In this document: one piece after another, positions 55,762-64,000 of the stretch
Layout: every line of letters begins with the position of its first letter
Position numbering within the stretch: the stretch's first letter is position 1
Source of the DNA: Nereocystis luetkeana
Lineage: Eukaryota > Sar > Phaeophyceae > Laminariales > Laminariaceae
Length of the DNA: 64,000 nucleotides
Direction of reading: 5' to 3'
NCBI GenBank assembly: GCA_031213475.1
Contig: JARUPZ010000018.1
Span: 7,452,406 to 7,516,405, forward strand
Notes under the pieces: model-generated
The model's input: only the letters and a program-made list of their open reading frames with translations
What the model was told of the DNA's origin: nothing
Database searches by the model: none
Translations under genes and position numbers: made by a program

Positions 55762-56008
55762 TGTTCTACGATAGAGGTTCACCCCAGATTTTCCGAGGCT
55801 CCTCACTTGAGGAGCTCCACACCTCACCCGAAAACTGACATCAGCAAAATCTAATTGCATCCCGATGAAACATCCCGAGGCCCACGTATACAATTACTTC
55901 ATTTTTCGAAAAACAGACTGGCCTTCCGACGATTTCGCGTTAAGGAGCCCTGCCATTCCGAAAAAAAATAGCGGAAATGTGCTACCTCTATCGTAGAACG
56001 CGTCGGTC
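55762..56008 (+). mobile_element. Family C inverted-repeat MITE
   Basis: Ends GTTCTACGATAGAGGTTCAC / GCTACCTCTATCGTAGAACG. Complete body with CCTCACTTGAGGAGCTCC and TTCGAAAAACAGACTGG. The best-preserved copy. Confidence 0.9.
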
Positions 56009-56206
56009 GGCCGATTAATTTTTGGAGGTGTAGCCCATCGGGCACCCCATTGCACCTGTACTGTAGAACAATGAAATACTTATAGTGGCGTGTGGACTCC
56101 CTCAAGCACTGCAACCCATAAGGCTGTAATTAGGCGCCGTCTTGTGTTTGTGTGGGGGGGGGGGGACGGAGGGGAGGTGGTGGTGGGAGCGGGGGGGGGG
56201 GGGGAG

Positions 56207-56430
56207 GATAGAGGCGGGGGGGGGGTGTACTCATTGTCATGCATGGCCGTAATCGTGTGACCATGGACCCTCGCATCCCTACGATGCCGGGACGGAGCAC
56301 GTCGGGTTTTCACCGACCAGGCAGACATTGCCTGCACTAAGCGCGAAGCGCCGTGAGGTGTTGGGCGAGTCGCACAAAGGGCGAGCTGCATCCTACTAAA
56401 ATAATAATCTGTTCTGAAGCGGATTTGCTG
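56207..56430 (+). repeat. Family D G-tailed repeat, full length
   Basis: G run, TGTACTCATTGTCATGCATG, GGACCCTCGCATCCCTACG, GGACGGAGCACGTCGGGTTT, GCCGTGAGGTGTTGGGCGAG, GAGCTGCATCCTACTAAAAT. Confidence 0.9.
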
Positions 56431-56555
56431 GCTTATGGATGACAGCGCCAATGACTCGATTGATTTTCTGGTGTGTGGCCACTTCCAGAATCAGCAATTG
56501 AGTTTACTACAGTACGTAACCATCTCGTGGGTGCCTTAACATACACACACCACCA

Positions 56556-56663
56556 TTACGGGGGGCCACAGATAACAGGACCAAATATTGTTAGTAAAAA
56601 TGGTTAAACATACAGGTTTTATGTATACCATAGGTCCTGTTAACGATGGTCCCCCGTAAATAA
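56556..56663. mobile_element. Family A MITE
   Basis: Ends TTACGGGGGGCCACAGATAA / TTAACGATGGTCCCCCGTAA. Confidence 0.9.
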
Positions 56664-57857
56664 CTGTACGTAATATCTCCGTTGTGCGGAGTTAAGGTTC
56701 CCCCCGCAAAAAAAATGATCTAACTCGACCGCCAGCCGTGGTGACCACCAAAATATGGGTCGAGGGGGGGGGGGGGGGCAGTGGAGGAGGTGCCAGAAGC
56801 GATCGATGCCGATGTGTTGGATGGTCAATATCGGGAAAAAGCCCTACACCGCAGTTGCAGCCAGGCACATCGATGCTGCAACGAGGAGCCTCTTCTCTAG
56901 GAAAACCGGAGGGCTACATAGTCGGAGGTCACGAAAATGTGCAAGAAGGAATATCTACTTGCACTGGGATCGCAGCCCAAGTTTTTTTTTTGAAAAAAAT
57001 AAAAATAAAAATGCATGGGTGAGGAAAAAGGATCGACGAAACTTAAGTGGGCGCCCAGAGGGCGACGAAAATGGTAAAATGCAGTCCACACGTCTCCCAA
57101 ACGTTGTGCGCTCCTGGTACGATATAATTCGCGCACCTGAAACGAACGATAACCGATATATAGCCAGTCCCATGCATACAGCCAACGTGTTTTCGTCTGG
57201 ATGGAGTGGTTGGGTGCCTGCATCGGTCTTCGCAACTGCCGGAAAGCCGTTCGATGAGCGTGAAACACCTGCGTTCACGAGGTTCCGTCTGCTGAAATAC
57301 TGCAGCATTACTATTAATAATACTACTATTTTAATTACTATCAATACTGTCCGCGCACCAACGACGGGTGGTCACTGAAAACCGCAGGCTCAAACCGCAG
57401 GCTCAATCTAATTGCACGACGACAATTGCCCAAAACGGCTTCCGGCGCCTATTTGCGAATGAAAATGAAACCCCCGCTCTCACTTACCTGGCACACGATA
57501 ATGCATGTTGCGTCGCCAAAACGAAACCCGGCGCATATTGGCGAATGAAAGGCACTGAAATACAACTGAAATACAAACCGATTCGCGAGCCTGTATTTGT
57601 TTCTTCAGTTTTTCATTGGAGACGAGAAAAGGTTGCATACATGTGAACTTGTTATATGTATGCAGGCTACCGGTAGGAACTACCGGGTGGGAATGTACCC
57701 AACGATCACCGTTCTGTGTGCCCCCCCCCCCCCGACCGTCTTTGTTGCTCGTCATGGCCAAATATGTCAGCACACAAGGCCAAAATATGTCAGGACACAT
57801 GTCGAGCAACGCAAAACGTGCGCCGTCAAGGGCGCAGGGCCGAGTGTTGAGACACTA

Positions 57858-57965
57858 TTACGGGGAACCATAGTTAATAGGACCTACGGTATACATTTTT
57901 GTTTATATATTTACCTATTTTTACAAACAATATTTGGTCCTATTAACTATGGTCCCCCGTAATAG
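57858..57965. mobile_element. Family A MITE
   Basis: Ends TTACGGGGAACCATAGTTAA / TTAACTATGGTCCCCCGTAA, TA on both sides; one of the most symmetrical copies. Confidence 0.9.
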
Positions 57966-58065
57966 AACCTAGTGATAGTTTGGTGCCAGTCAAGGCGTAT
58001 GTCAGGGCAAAGTTGTTGTCTGCCAAGGGGTAAAAGCACTGCGGTACCCTGACGTCTTTGGTCAT

Positions 58066-58205
58066 GGCAGACCGGTGTGTGTGCGTTATCCACATTAAAC
58101 CGTTCTTTCTACCCGTTGACACCCGGCACGACGAGTGTCCGTACCGATTCTTCAATCCTATTAATTGAGAGATACATGTTCTGTGGTCATAAAACTACGC
58201 CATAG
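58066..58205 (-). repeat. Family F dispersed repeat
   Basis: GTTATCCACATTAAACCGTT, CTACCCGTTGACACCC, CCGTACCGATTCTTCAATCC and TGTGGTCATAAAACTACGCC are shared with 60626-60797 and, in reverse, with 36205-36352. Confidence 0.75.
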
Positions 58206-58912
58206 AGGTACTACAACTACTACTGTACGTTGCCACATACGGTATTAATAGTTGGATCCGATGATAGGATATTGTTAGGGTCATTCTTCGAGAGCTTTTC
58301 CCCCATAATTGCCACATCTTTTCCGTGAAATTTTTAAATCTTCCATTCTTTCCAGTTTCCCCCCCCCCCAAAATATGTGAAATTTAACGAACTTGGATTT
58401 TTTTGCCTCTGGAGAATTTCACTAATAGTGACAGAACGCCTCCGTGTATTGATATACACCTCCGATTATTTTTTTTGGAAATAATGGGGAAAAAGCGCTC
58501 CAATAAGACTTGGAGCCTTTTTTTAATGTTAATAGTGCAGCTATAATACGAAAATACAAAAGCTCCAGCTCTTTATGTTGGTTTTATGCTCATGTTTCAT
58601 GCTTCCCTCCTTCGACGCACAAATACCAACTACGAACGGAAATACAGAAACCGTTCGGACTCTGATGTCCCTGGCAACCGATTCTTGTATTTTCGGTCAA
58701 AGCTGACAAAACGTGGTTTGCTGACGAGGTGTGTTTGTCGTACTCGTCGTATTTTTGGTGTTCGGTTTGTTCGTTTTTTACTACTGCTGCATTAACCCTT
58801 CTAGGACTGGAAATCTAAAAACCTTCAGCAGCGTTCCGTTCCGGTGTGACAGAAGAATCGGCACGGGCACTGGGTATGCTGGATGTCGACCGGTACGTGA
58901 AAAAAAAAGGTT

Positions 58913-59008
58913 CAACTCCTTTAGAACCGCAGTCTCGTTTTGGGGATACCCTCCTTGAAATTTGAGTGGTTTATCCCCAAAACGGAGCTGCGTTTCTAGA
59001 AGGGTTAA
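58913..59008. mobile_element. Family B MITE
   Basis: CTCCTTTAGAACCGCAGTC ... GAGCTGCGTTTCTAGAAGGG, then TTAA. A second TTAACCCTTCTAGGACTGG end at 58795 may mark a longer, 58795-59008 relative whose centre is a family F fragment. Confidence 0.75.
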
Positions 59009-59139
59009 TGTGAAGAACGCATACATAGACGTACATACACAGCAGATATGTACCAGTACAACGAAGCGGGTACAAGATGTTTGCAGGTGGGCGTTCGGTG
59101 TAAATTAGAAGCCCAAGACACAACAATAAAGCTTTTGTT

Positions 59140-59240
59140 TCCGAGGTTCTCTCTTCTCTCGGGAAAGCTATGAGTTATCAATGTTGAAGATCATCCTGCA
59201 CATTGTAGGATGGCAAGAGAAATGTTAAGAAAGCTTGATC
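59140..59240 (+). repeat. Family E dispersed repeat
   Basis: CTCTCTTCTCTCGGGAAAGC, GAGTTATCAATGTTGAAGAT and CATTGTAGGATGGCAAGAG match 61262-61350 in reverse. Confidence 0.65.
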
Positions 59241-59636
59241 GCGGTTGGGTCAAGGTACGATGTAATGTATACTGGTATATGCTATGATACCACAAACAGA
59301 CCCTCAGGGATACACGTGCAGTAGTACAATCACGGAGCGACACAGACAGCCAAGTTGAAGAGCCACTTCAGACGTACGGACCCTAACAGCGAGCTCGAAG
59401 CACAAAAATGCCTTCTTTGATGCATTATTAGAAATAGGACGTTCAACCCAATCGCTTTCGATCATGAATGACATATGAATAGTATGAAATGATACAATTA
59501 CTGGCTATGTAGGTTTTTCTAGAGGTAGGGGGCTGTCCTTCTGTGAATCGGCGGTTGGGGGGGGGGGGGGGGGCGGGTATCGATTGAACTGAAATCGGTT
59601 TCGGCAAGAGGGCGAGGAAACAAATGCGCCAGGCAT

Positions 59637-59744
59637 TAACCCTTTTAGGACTGCAGTCTCGTTTTGGGGACAATTGAGGAAAAAATACTTGGAATTTGAG
59701 TGGATTGCCCCCAAAACGGGACTGGAGTTCTACAGGGGTTAACA
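59637..59744. mobile_element. Family B MITE with intact TTAA flanks
   Basis: TTAA, CCCTTTTAGGACTGCAGTC ... GGGACTGGAGTTCTACAGGG, TTAA. Confidence 0.9.
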
Positions 59745-59917
59745 GGAGGACATATAATGTATTGCATAAATCGGCCCGCTTGAATTTCGAGTGAAGTCGA
59801 CCGATAGAACGAAGAGAAAGTCTGAGTGATTCTTCTCGCCCGGCGCGTGATGGGGGCCTTATTTCTGCAGTTTGTTTTTTTCCATTGCCACTTTCATTTT
59901 CCAGCAACTCCAAAAAA

Positions 59918-60240
59918 CGTTTTACCCTCAGCGACCTTCTGGACAAGGCGTGGTCACAGGTGTCGTCTCTTGCCCCCCCCCTCCCCCCGGTAAATCCGTG
60001 CCTTGTTTGTCGCTCGTTGCGTTCAGCACTCCCACCGCTCGTCGATTTTCATCGAAGGATGTTGCCATTTCACACTCTCACGCTTTCCGCTACTACTACT
60101 ATAGTCGCTTTTTTTGAAGACAAGAAACCGTCCCGAAGAGTGCGTGCACACGAGCACTCGATGGAAGTTGAGGTCCACAGAACCGATTTTAGTAGGCACG
60201 AGGACACATACCAAGCCACCGGGGACGCCGGGTTAGGGAA
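59918..60240 (+). repeat. Family G dispersed repeat (no MITE)
   Basis: TTTTACCCTCAGCGACCTTC, GGACAAGGCGTGGTCACAGG, CGCTCGTCGATTTTCATCGA, then a CTACTACTACTATAGTCGC stretch and GCGTGCACACGAGCACTCG. The CTATAGTC here is the empty counterpart of the MITE site in the copy at 63.4-63.9 kb. Confidence 0.8.
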
Positions 60241-60333
60241 GATTTTACCGAAGAGTGTTTCCCCCTACAGGCAGCAGTTTTCCTGATTTTCCTTCATGAC
60301 TTTTTTGCTTTCATTTCCCACTTCTTGGTTTCT

Positions 60334-60462
60334 CTGTGTCGTATATGGTTTCGTGACCACAATAGAGCTTGTATCTCTGGAATTGAAAACTCGGCGCGGA
60401 CTCTGGTTGTGCCGGATGTCGACGGGCAGAAGGAATGGTTTAATGTAATGAATACACACACA
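60334..60462 (+). repeat. Family F dispersed repeat
   Basis: GTTTCGTGACCACAATAGAG, TGTATCTCTGGAATTG, GATGTCGACGGGCAGAAGG, then a CA/TA microsatellite. With the inverted copy at 60626-60797 it forms a large inverted pair. Confidence 0.75.
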
Positions 60463-60625
60463 CATATATATATATATATATATTATACCTTGTATGTCGG
60501 AGTACGGAGTACTCGTTCGAGTATGAAGTGCGAGCTGAAGGAGGGGATGTGTTGCGTCATATCCCACTCTTTGCGCGTATGTATGTATACCTGGTATGTT
60601 GCATAGGGAGTGTCGTCTTCATATT

Positions 60626-60797
60626 AAACCGTTTTTTCTGCCCGTTCATAGAAGTACACCCAGTGTCCGTGTGTGTCTTCTTCGCTCTTTCTACCCGTCG
60701 ACATCACATCAGCACAACCAGTGACCGTGCCGATTCTTCAATCCTATTAATAGTGGAGAGCTACAGGCTCTACTGCTGTGGTCAATAAACTACGCCA
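60626..60797 (-). repeat. Family F dispersed repeat
   Basis: ATTAAACCGTTTTTTCTGCC, CTACCCGTCGACATC, GTGCCGATTCTTCAATCC, TGTGGTCAATAAACTACGCC. Confidence 0.75.
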
Positions 60798-60864
60798 CAG
60801 GGAAAGCAGATTGTTAGGCAGGAAGCAGAGTGTAGACAATGCAGTGAAAAAAAAAAAAAAAAAA

Positions 60865-61109
60865 AAAAAAGGGATTCAATTGTTGAGAGCGCCTTGCAGC
60901 GTGGGTAGGCACAATTCGATGCGAGTCGACGAGGGAAGAAAAGGCTGAAATCTTCTCGCGATAAAAATGAAGGCACGTACCGTAGCGGGAAGGGGGGAGA
61001 AGAGCCTGCTATGTGACCCCGGATCTGAGTTACGAGTTGGAAGGAGAGAGAGAAGAAGATGTGCGAAGATAATGAATGGGATGGAGAAAAAAAATAAATA
61101 AAAAAATGT
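60865..61109 (+). mobile_element. SINE, 5'-truncated, uninterrupted by a MITE
   Basis: It follows a 24-nt A run and starts at GGGATTCAATTGTTGAGAGC, without the tRNA-like head. The body has GCGAGTCGACGAGGGAAG, AAATCTTCTCGCG and TGACCCCGGATCTGAG. It ends GAATGGGATGGAG plus an A-rich tail, the same 3' end as the 38.6-kb copy. Confidence 0.8.
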
Positions 61110-61261
61110 CATCATACTGGATATATGGGGAAGGAACGGCAAACATATTCTATGAAGGAGATGAAACAAAAAAAAAGGAAAGAGAGGTTCTGATTCCTTA
61201 TCCTAGAGCGAGAGAAACTGCTACAGAAGTACCTGGTAATTATTACCAGGGTATTATTTCT

Positions 61262-61350
61262 TTTGCCATCCGACAATGTGCAGCATGATCTTCAACATGG
61301 ATCACTCATAACTTTCCCGAAAGAAGAAAACCTCGGAAACAAAAGGAAAC
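61262..61350 (-). repeat. Family E dispersed repeat
   Basis: GCCATCCGACAATGTGCAGC, GATCTTCAACATGGATCACTC and AACTTTCCCGAAAGAAG, the reverse of the other two copies. Confidence 0.65.
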
Positions 61351-61429
61351 ACATGCACCAAGTCTACCTCCCTTCCGTGCCAACTTTCGGCTTGTCTGCT
61401 CTATTTGCTGTATTTGCAGTAATTCTTTG

Positions 61430-61531
61430 GTTAAACCCCTTCAGAGCCGCAGTCCCGTTTTGGGGACAAACCAGTCAAATTCAAAGTAATTTGTCCCCGA
61501 AATGGGACTGCGGTCCTAAAAGGGTTAAATA
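61430..61531. mobile_element. Family B MITE
   Basis: TTAAACCCCTTCAGAGCCGC ... GCGGTCCTAAAAGGGTTAA with nearly perfect inverted repeats through GTTTTGGGGACAAA. Confidence 0.9.
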
Positions 61532-62305
61532 CTGCGAGACAGAGAAATAACTAAAAACAAAAAATAATCGCAAAATAAATGTGTGAAACAAGTGAATTGT
61601 CTGCGTACATATCGGGTACGAGAGCAAAACGACACGGCGGCAAGACCAAAAAATAAGAACGAAAACGCAATACCAGGTATGTAGAAGAAAAAAAAAATGA
61701 TACCACGGTATGAGGCAGAATACAAACGACGCAAGCAAGGAGATCAGAAAGGCTGCTATCGATAGAAGAACAAGCACACGTATGCAAGAATTACAGATGG
61801 CTGATGCACGGAGGGAGCCACACGAAGGAGATGAAAAAACTGGCATAGAAGTATGTGATACAGGGCAAACGGCGTGGAAAGTGAAAAAAAAAAAAGAGAG
61901 GGGGAAAGTGGGAGTGCATGTGAATCATTGCATGCCATTTCGAAACTACACTCTTCATGTTTGTGAAACGATTTCCAAAAAATGTGAAATTTGACAAGAG
62001 GGCAAAATATCAGATATTTTGACAAATGAACAAATTTTGGTGAACTATGTCGAAAATATGGGGAAAAAATGCTTTCCGATAATAACGCCCTGAGTACTGT
62101 ATTAATAATGTGAGCTGGTGTGTGTGTCGCCGTATCCCACGGTGAAAGGCGTGGGCGTGTTGCAGAAGCACAATCGCTAGTACGGCCTGCGCTATCAGCG
62201 CAACATGCTGCGTCCATGTGGTACAACCAAGCTCCTTGCGTCTCGTCGTCCCCTTCCCCCCCCCCCCCACGTCTACCGACGTGCGTGAGATGAGTACCCC
62301 CCTCC

Positions 62306-62412
62306 CCACTGCCTAGTCGGTCAAGACCCGACGTGCTCCGTCCCGGCATGAGTGGGATGCGAGGGTCTATGGCCATACGACTACGGCCATGCATGATATC
62401 CAGCACCCCCCC
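62306..62412 (-). repeat. Family D fragment
   Basis: CGGTCAAGACCCGACGTGC, GCGAGGGTCTATGGCCATAC, ACTACGGCCATGCATGATAT, C run. Confidence 0.8.
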
Positions 62413-62631
62413 AAGGCACGGCGTGGGGTGGTTCCTCGGGATAGGTTCATACACTGCGCTATACGCAAAGGTCCCCCCCCCCCCCCCCCCCAATTGGGAA
62501 ACGGCTGGCAGAGAAGCGTAGGAAGAATACTGCTGATTTACGGAAGATATTTGGTAAATATTGGAATGGCATCTACGCTATGTAGTCGGAAGGCAAGCAT
62601 ACAGAAAATAAAAAGCTGTCATTCATATGCA

Positions 62632-62870
62632 AGCCCTCACAAGCAGTTGTTAGTAGGATGCAGCTCACCCTTCATGCGACTCGCTCGCAACACCTCACGG
62701 CGCTTCGCGCTTGGTGCAAGCAATGCCTGCCTGGTCGGTGAAAACTCGAAGTGCTCCGTCCCCGCATTGCAGGGATGCGAGGGTCTACGGTCATACGACT
62801 ACGGCCGTGCATGATATCGAATACATCTCTCCTATCGAGTACCCCCCCCCCCCCCCCCCCCCCCCCCTCC
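62632..62870 (-). repeat. Family D G-tailed repeat, full length
   Basis: CACAAGCAGTTGTTAGTAGG, GCAGCTCACCCTTCATGCG, CACGGCGCTTCGCGCTTGG, CGGTGAAAACTCGAAGTGC, CGAATACATCTCTCCTATCG, AGTACC and a long C run. Mirror image of the 53418-53655 copy. Confidence 0.9.
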
Positions 62871-63423
62871 CCAAACCCTTCCCACCCCTCCGTCCTCTGC
62901 ACGGCGGGGATATTGTCCTTACATGATACCGGTGCTTCTACCCCACCAGACCCAGCAAACCCGGCATCCAGCGCAGGTGAACACTACTTCCTGCTGTCAG
63001 GTATACACACACACATTTTTAGATAACCCTGGTGTCATATCATTTGTGCATGAACGTACCAAAGGCTGCAGCGTTTTTGCTGGTGGCGCGGTGGCGAATT
63101 TTTGGGGACCAGCATTTCTGCTGCTGGCGTTTTCTGTCCCCGACAGGGATGAAGGCTGTCCGTGCCGGGTCGCGAGCGGGAGTGAGCGATAACAGCAGCT
63201 TCGTGCTACAACATGGGCTTCCTTTTTGTTGCGAAGGGTCATGGCCCATATAATAGCTCCCGTCCGTTGATGGTGCTCACAACAGCGGCACACAACTTCT
63301 TCTTCTTGGAGCGAGCGCTCTGTCCCAACAGATGCTTGCACCTCTCGTTTCATGCATCTGTATCTACTTCGTAGATTTTTAATCATCACTTTCTCAACTT
63401 TCCAGCCTAACTCGTATGATATT

Positions 63424-63880
63424 AGTAGGAGGTTTTTTACCCTCAGCGATCTTCTTCTGGACAAGCCGTGGTCACGCAGGTGTCGTCCCTTCTCCCCCCC
63501 GGTACGTGCTTTTATTTTTTTGTGGCAGCCGCACATAGGGTTCAGCATTCCCACTGCTCGTCGATTTTTCATCGAGGGTATTTAGCCAACTCACGCTCTC
63601 GCGCGTTCGGCTATTACGGGGGACCATAGATAGCAGGACCAAATATTGTTGGTAAAAATAGGGAAATATATAGGTTATTGTGTATACCGTAGGTCCCATT
63701 AACTATGGTGCCCCGTAATAGTCAGCTTTTTTGTGGAAGAAAAAAAGTCCCTACGTACGAGCGAGCATGCACTCGGTGAGAACCTCGAACCCACGAAATT
63801 GATCTTGATAGGCGCGCGGACCGCCCACCAAAAGCCACCGCGGACGCCGGCATATACCTCGATATAAACAGCGAGCGCTG
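63424..63880 (+). repeat. Family G dispersed repeat split by a family A MITE
   Basis: TTTTTTACCCTCAGCGATCT, GGACAAGCCGTGGTCACGCA, CTGCTCGTCGATTTTTCATC; the MITE occupies 63612-63721, after which the repeat resumes with GTCAGCTTTTTTGTGGAAG and GCACTCGGTGAG. Confidence 0.8.
63612..63721. mobile_element. Family A MITE inside family G
   Basis: Ends TTACGGGGGACCATAGATAG / TTAACTATGGTGCCCCGTAA. Flanks read GGCTA ... TAGTC, against CTATAGTC in the MITE-free family G copy: one TA duplicated. Confidence 0.9.
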
Positions 63881-64000
63881 TGGTGTGTGAGGCACGCCCA
63901 TACGCCTGTACCAAGCAGCCGGGCTGGTACAACGTGGCACGCCCATACCGTCCGTCCGTTCGCTCGTTCGGCCTTATCGCCATATCGGCAAGAACAGAAC

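Larger units (their letters stand above)
55321..64000. other. Repeat-rich interval with no resolved gene
   Basis: It should contain the missing 5' exons of the glycosyltransferase-like gene if that gene is complete, but none was found with a matching phase. A plus-strand 207-codon frame at 56755-57378 is open but unsupported. The interval is otherwise families A-G, one SINE, (TA)n at 60464-60483, and homopolymers. Confidence 0.5.

Noticed and set aside
56755-57378. 207-codon plus-strand open frame
   Set aside because: It opens in a G run and has no motif, splice signal or domain that I recognise.
62997-63572. 191-codon minus-strand open frame
   Set aside because: Its start lies in family G repeat sequence and the protein shows no coherent pattern.

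Overview
The window is nuclear DNA of a eukaryote with introns, most probably a stramenopile and probably a brown alga of the Ectocarpus type (inference). The reasons are GT-AG introns of several hundred to several thousand bases, a plastid enzyme with a two-part leader carrying the heterokont-type SAF motif, a flagellar gene in the same genome, and very dense simple repeats and long G/C runs. I see no rRNA, intact tRNA, CRISPR array, prokaryotic operon or recognisable viral gene.

Most coding sequence is cut into short exons, so single open frames mislead. Joining exons by splice sites and matching phase gives six genes I trust and three weaker ones. 0.7-4.6 kb (+): the 3' end of a coiled-coil protein gene with a frame break in a G run. 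12.0-18.3 kb (-): a complete ~15-exon gene for a ~519-residue leader-bearing protein that I do not recognise. 19.3-22.7 kb (+): a complete six-exon plastid aldo/keto reductase. It lies head-to-head with the previous gene across about 1 kb that must hold both promoters. 23.6-27.3 kb (-): a complete six-exon CFAP418 (C8orf37) homologue. 27.9-28.2 kb (-): a small Ala-rich protein with a C-terminal membrane segment. 28.5-29.0 kb (-): the last two exons of an unrecognised gene. 33.4-39.6 kb (+): five exons of a YIPF6-type Golgi membrane protein. 44.8-55.3 kb (-): ten exons of a large glycosyltransferase-like, Cys-rich protein whose 5' end is not resolved.

The rest is dominated by short non-coding mobile elements. 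Family A is a palindromic MITE with TA target duplications (16 copies counted). Family B has CCC...GGG ends and TTAA duplications and is piggyBac-like. Family C is a ~250-bp inverted-repeat element. Family D/H elements always end in a G run followed by GTACTC. There is also a tRNA-headed SINE and further dispersed families E, F and G. Nested insertions (A in A, A in B, B in C, C in A, A in SINE, A in G) give the insertion targets and relative ages directly. Several family A copies also carry a clean extra 6-8 bp at a TA (forms of TACCTGGTA), which looks like the excision scar of an unseen transposon. I consider this the most novel signal here.

The genes have no evident shared pathway. They look like a normal stretch of housekeeping, plastid and flagellar genes in a repeat-rich genome.
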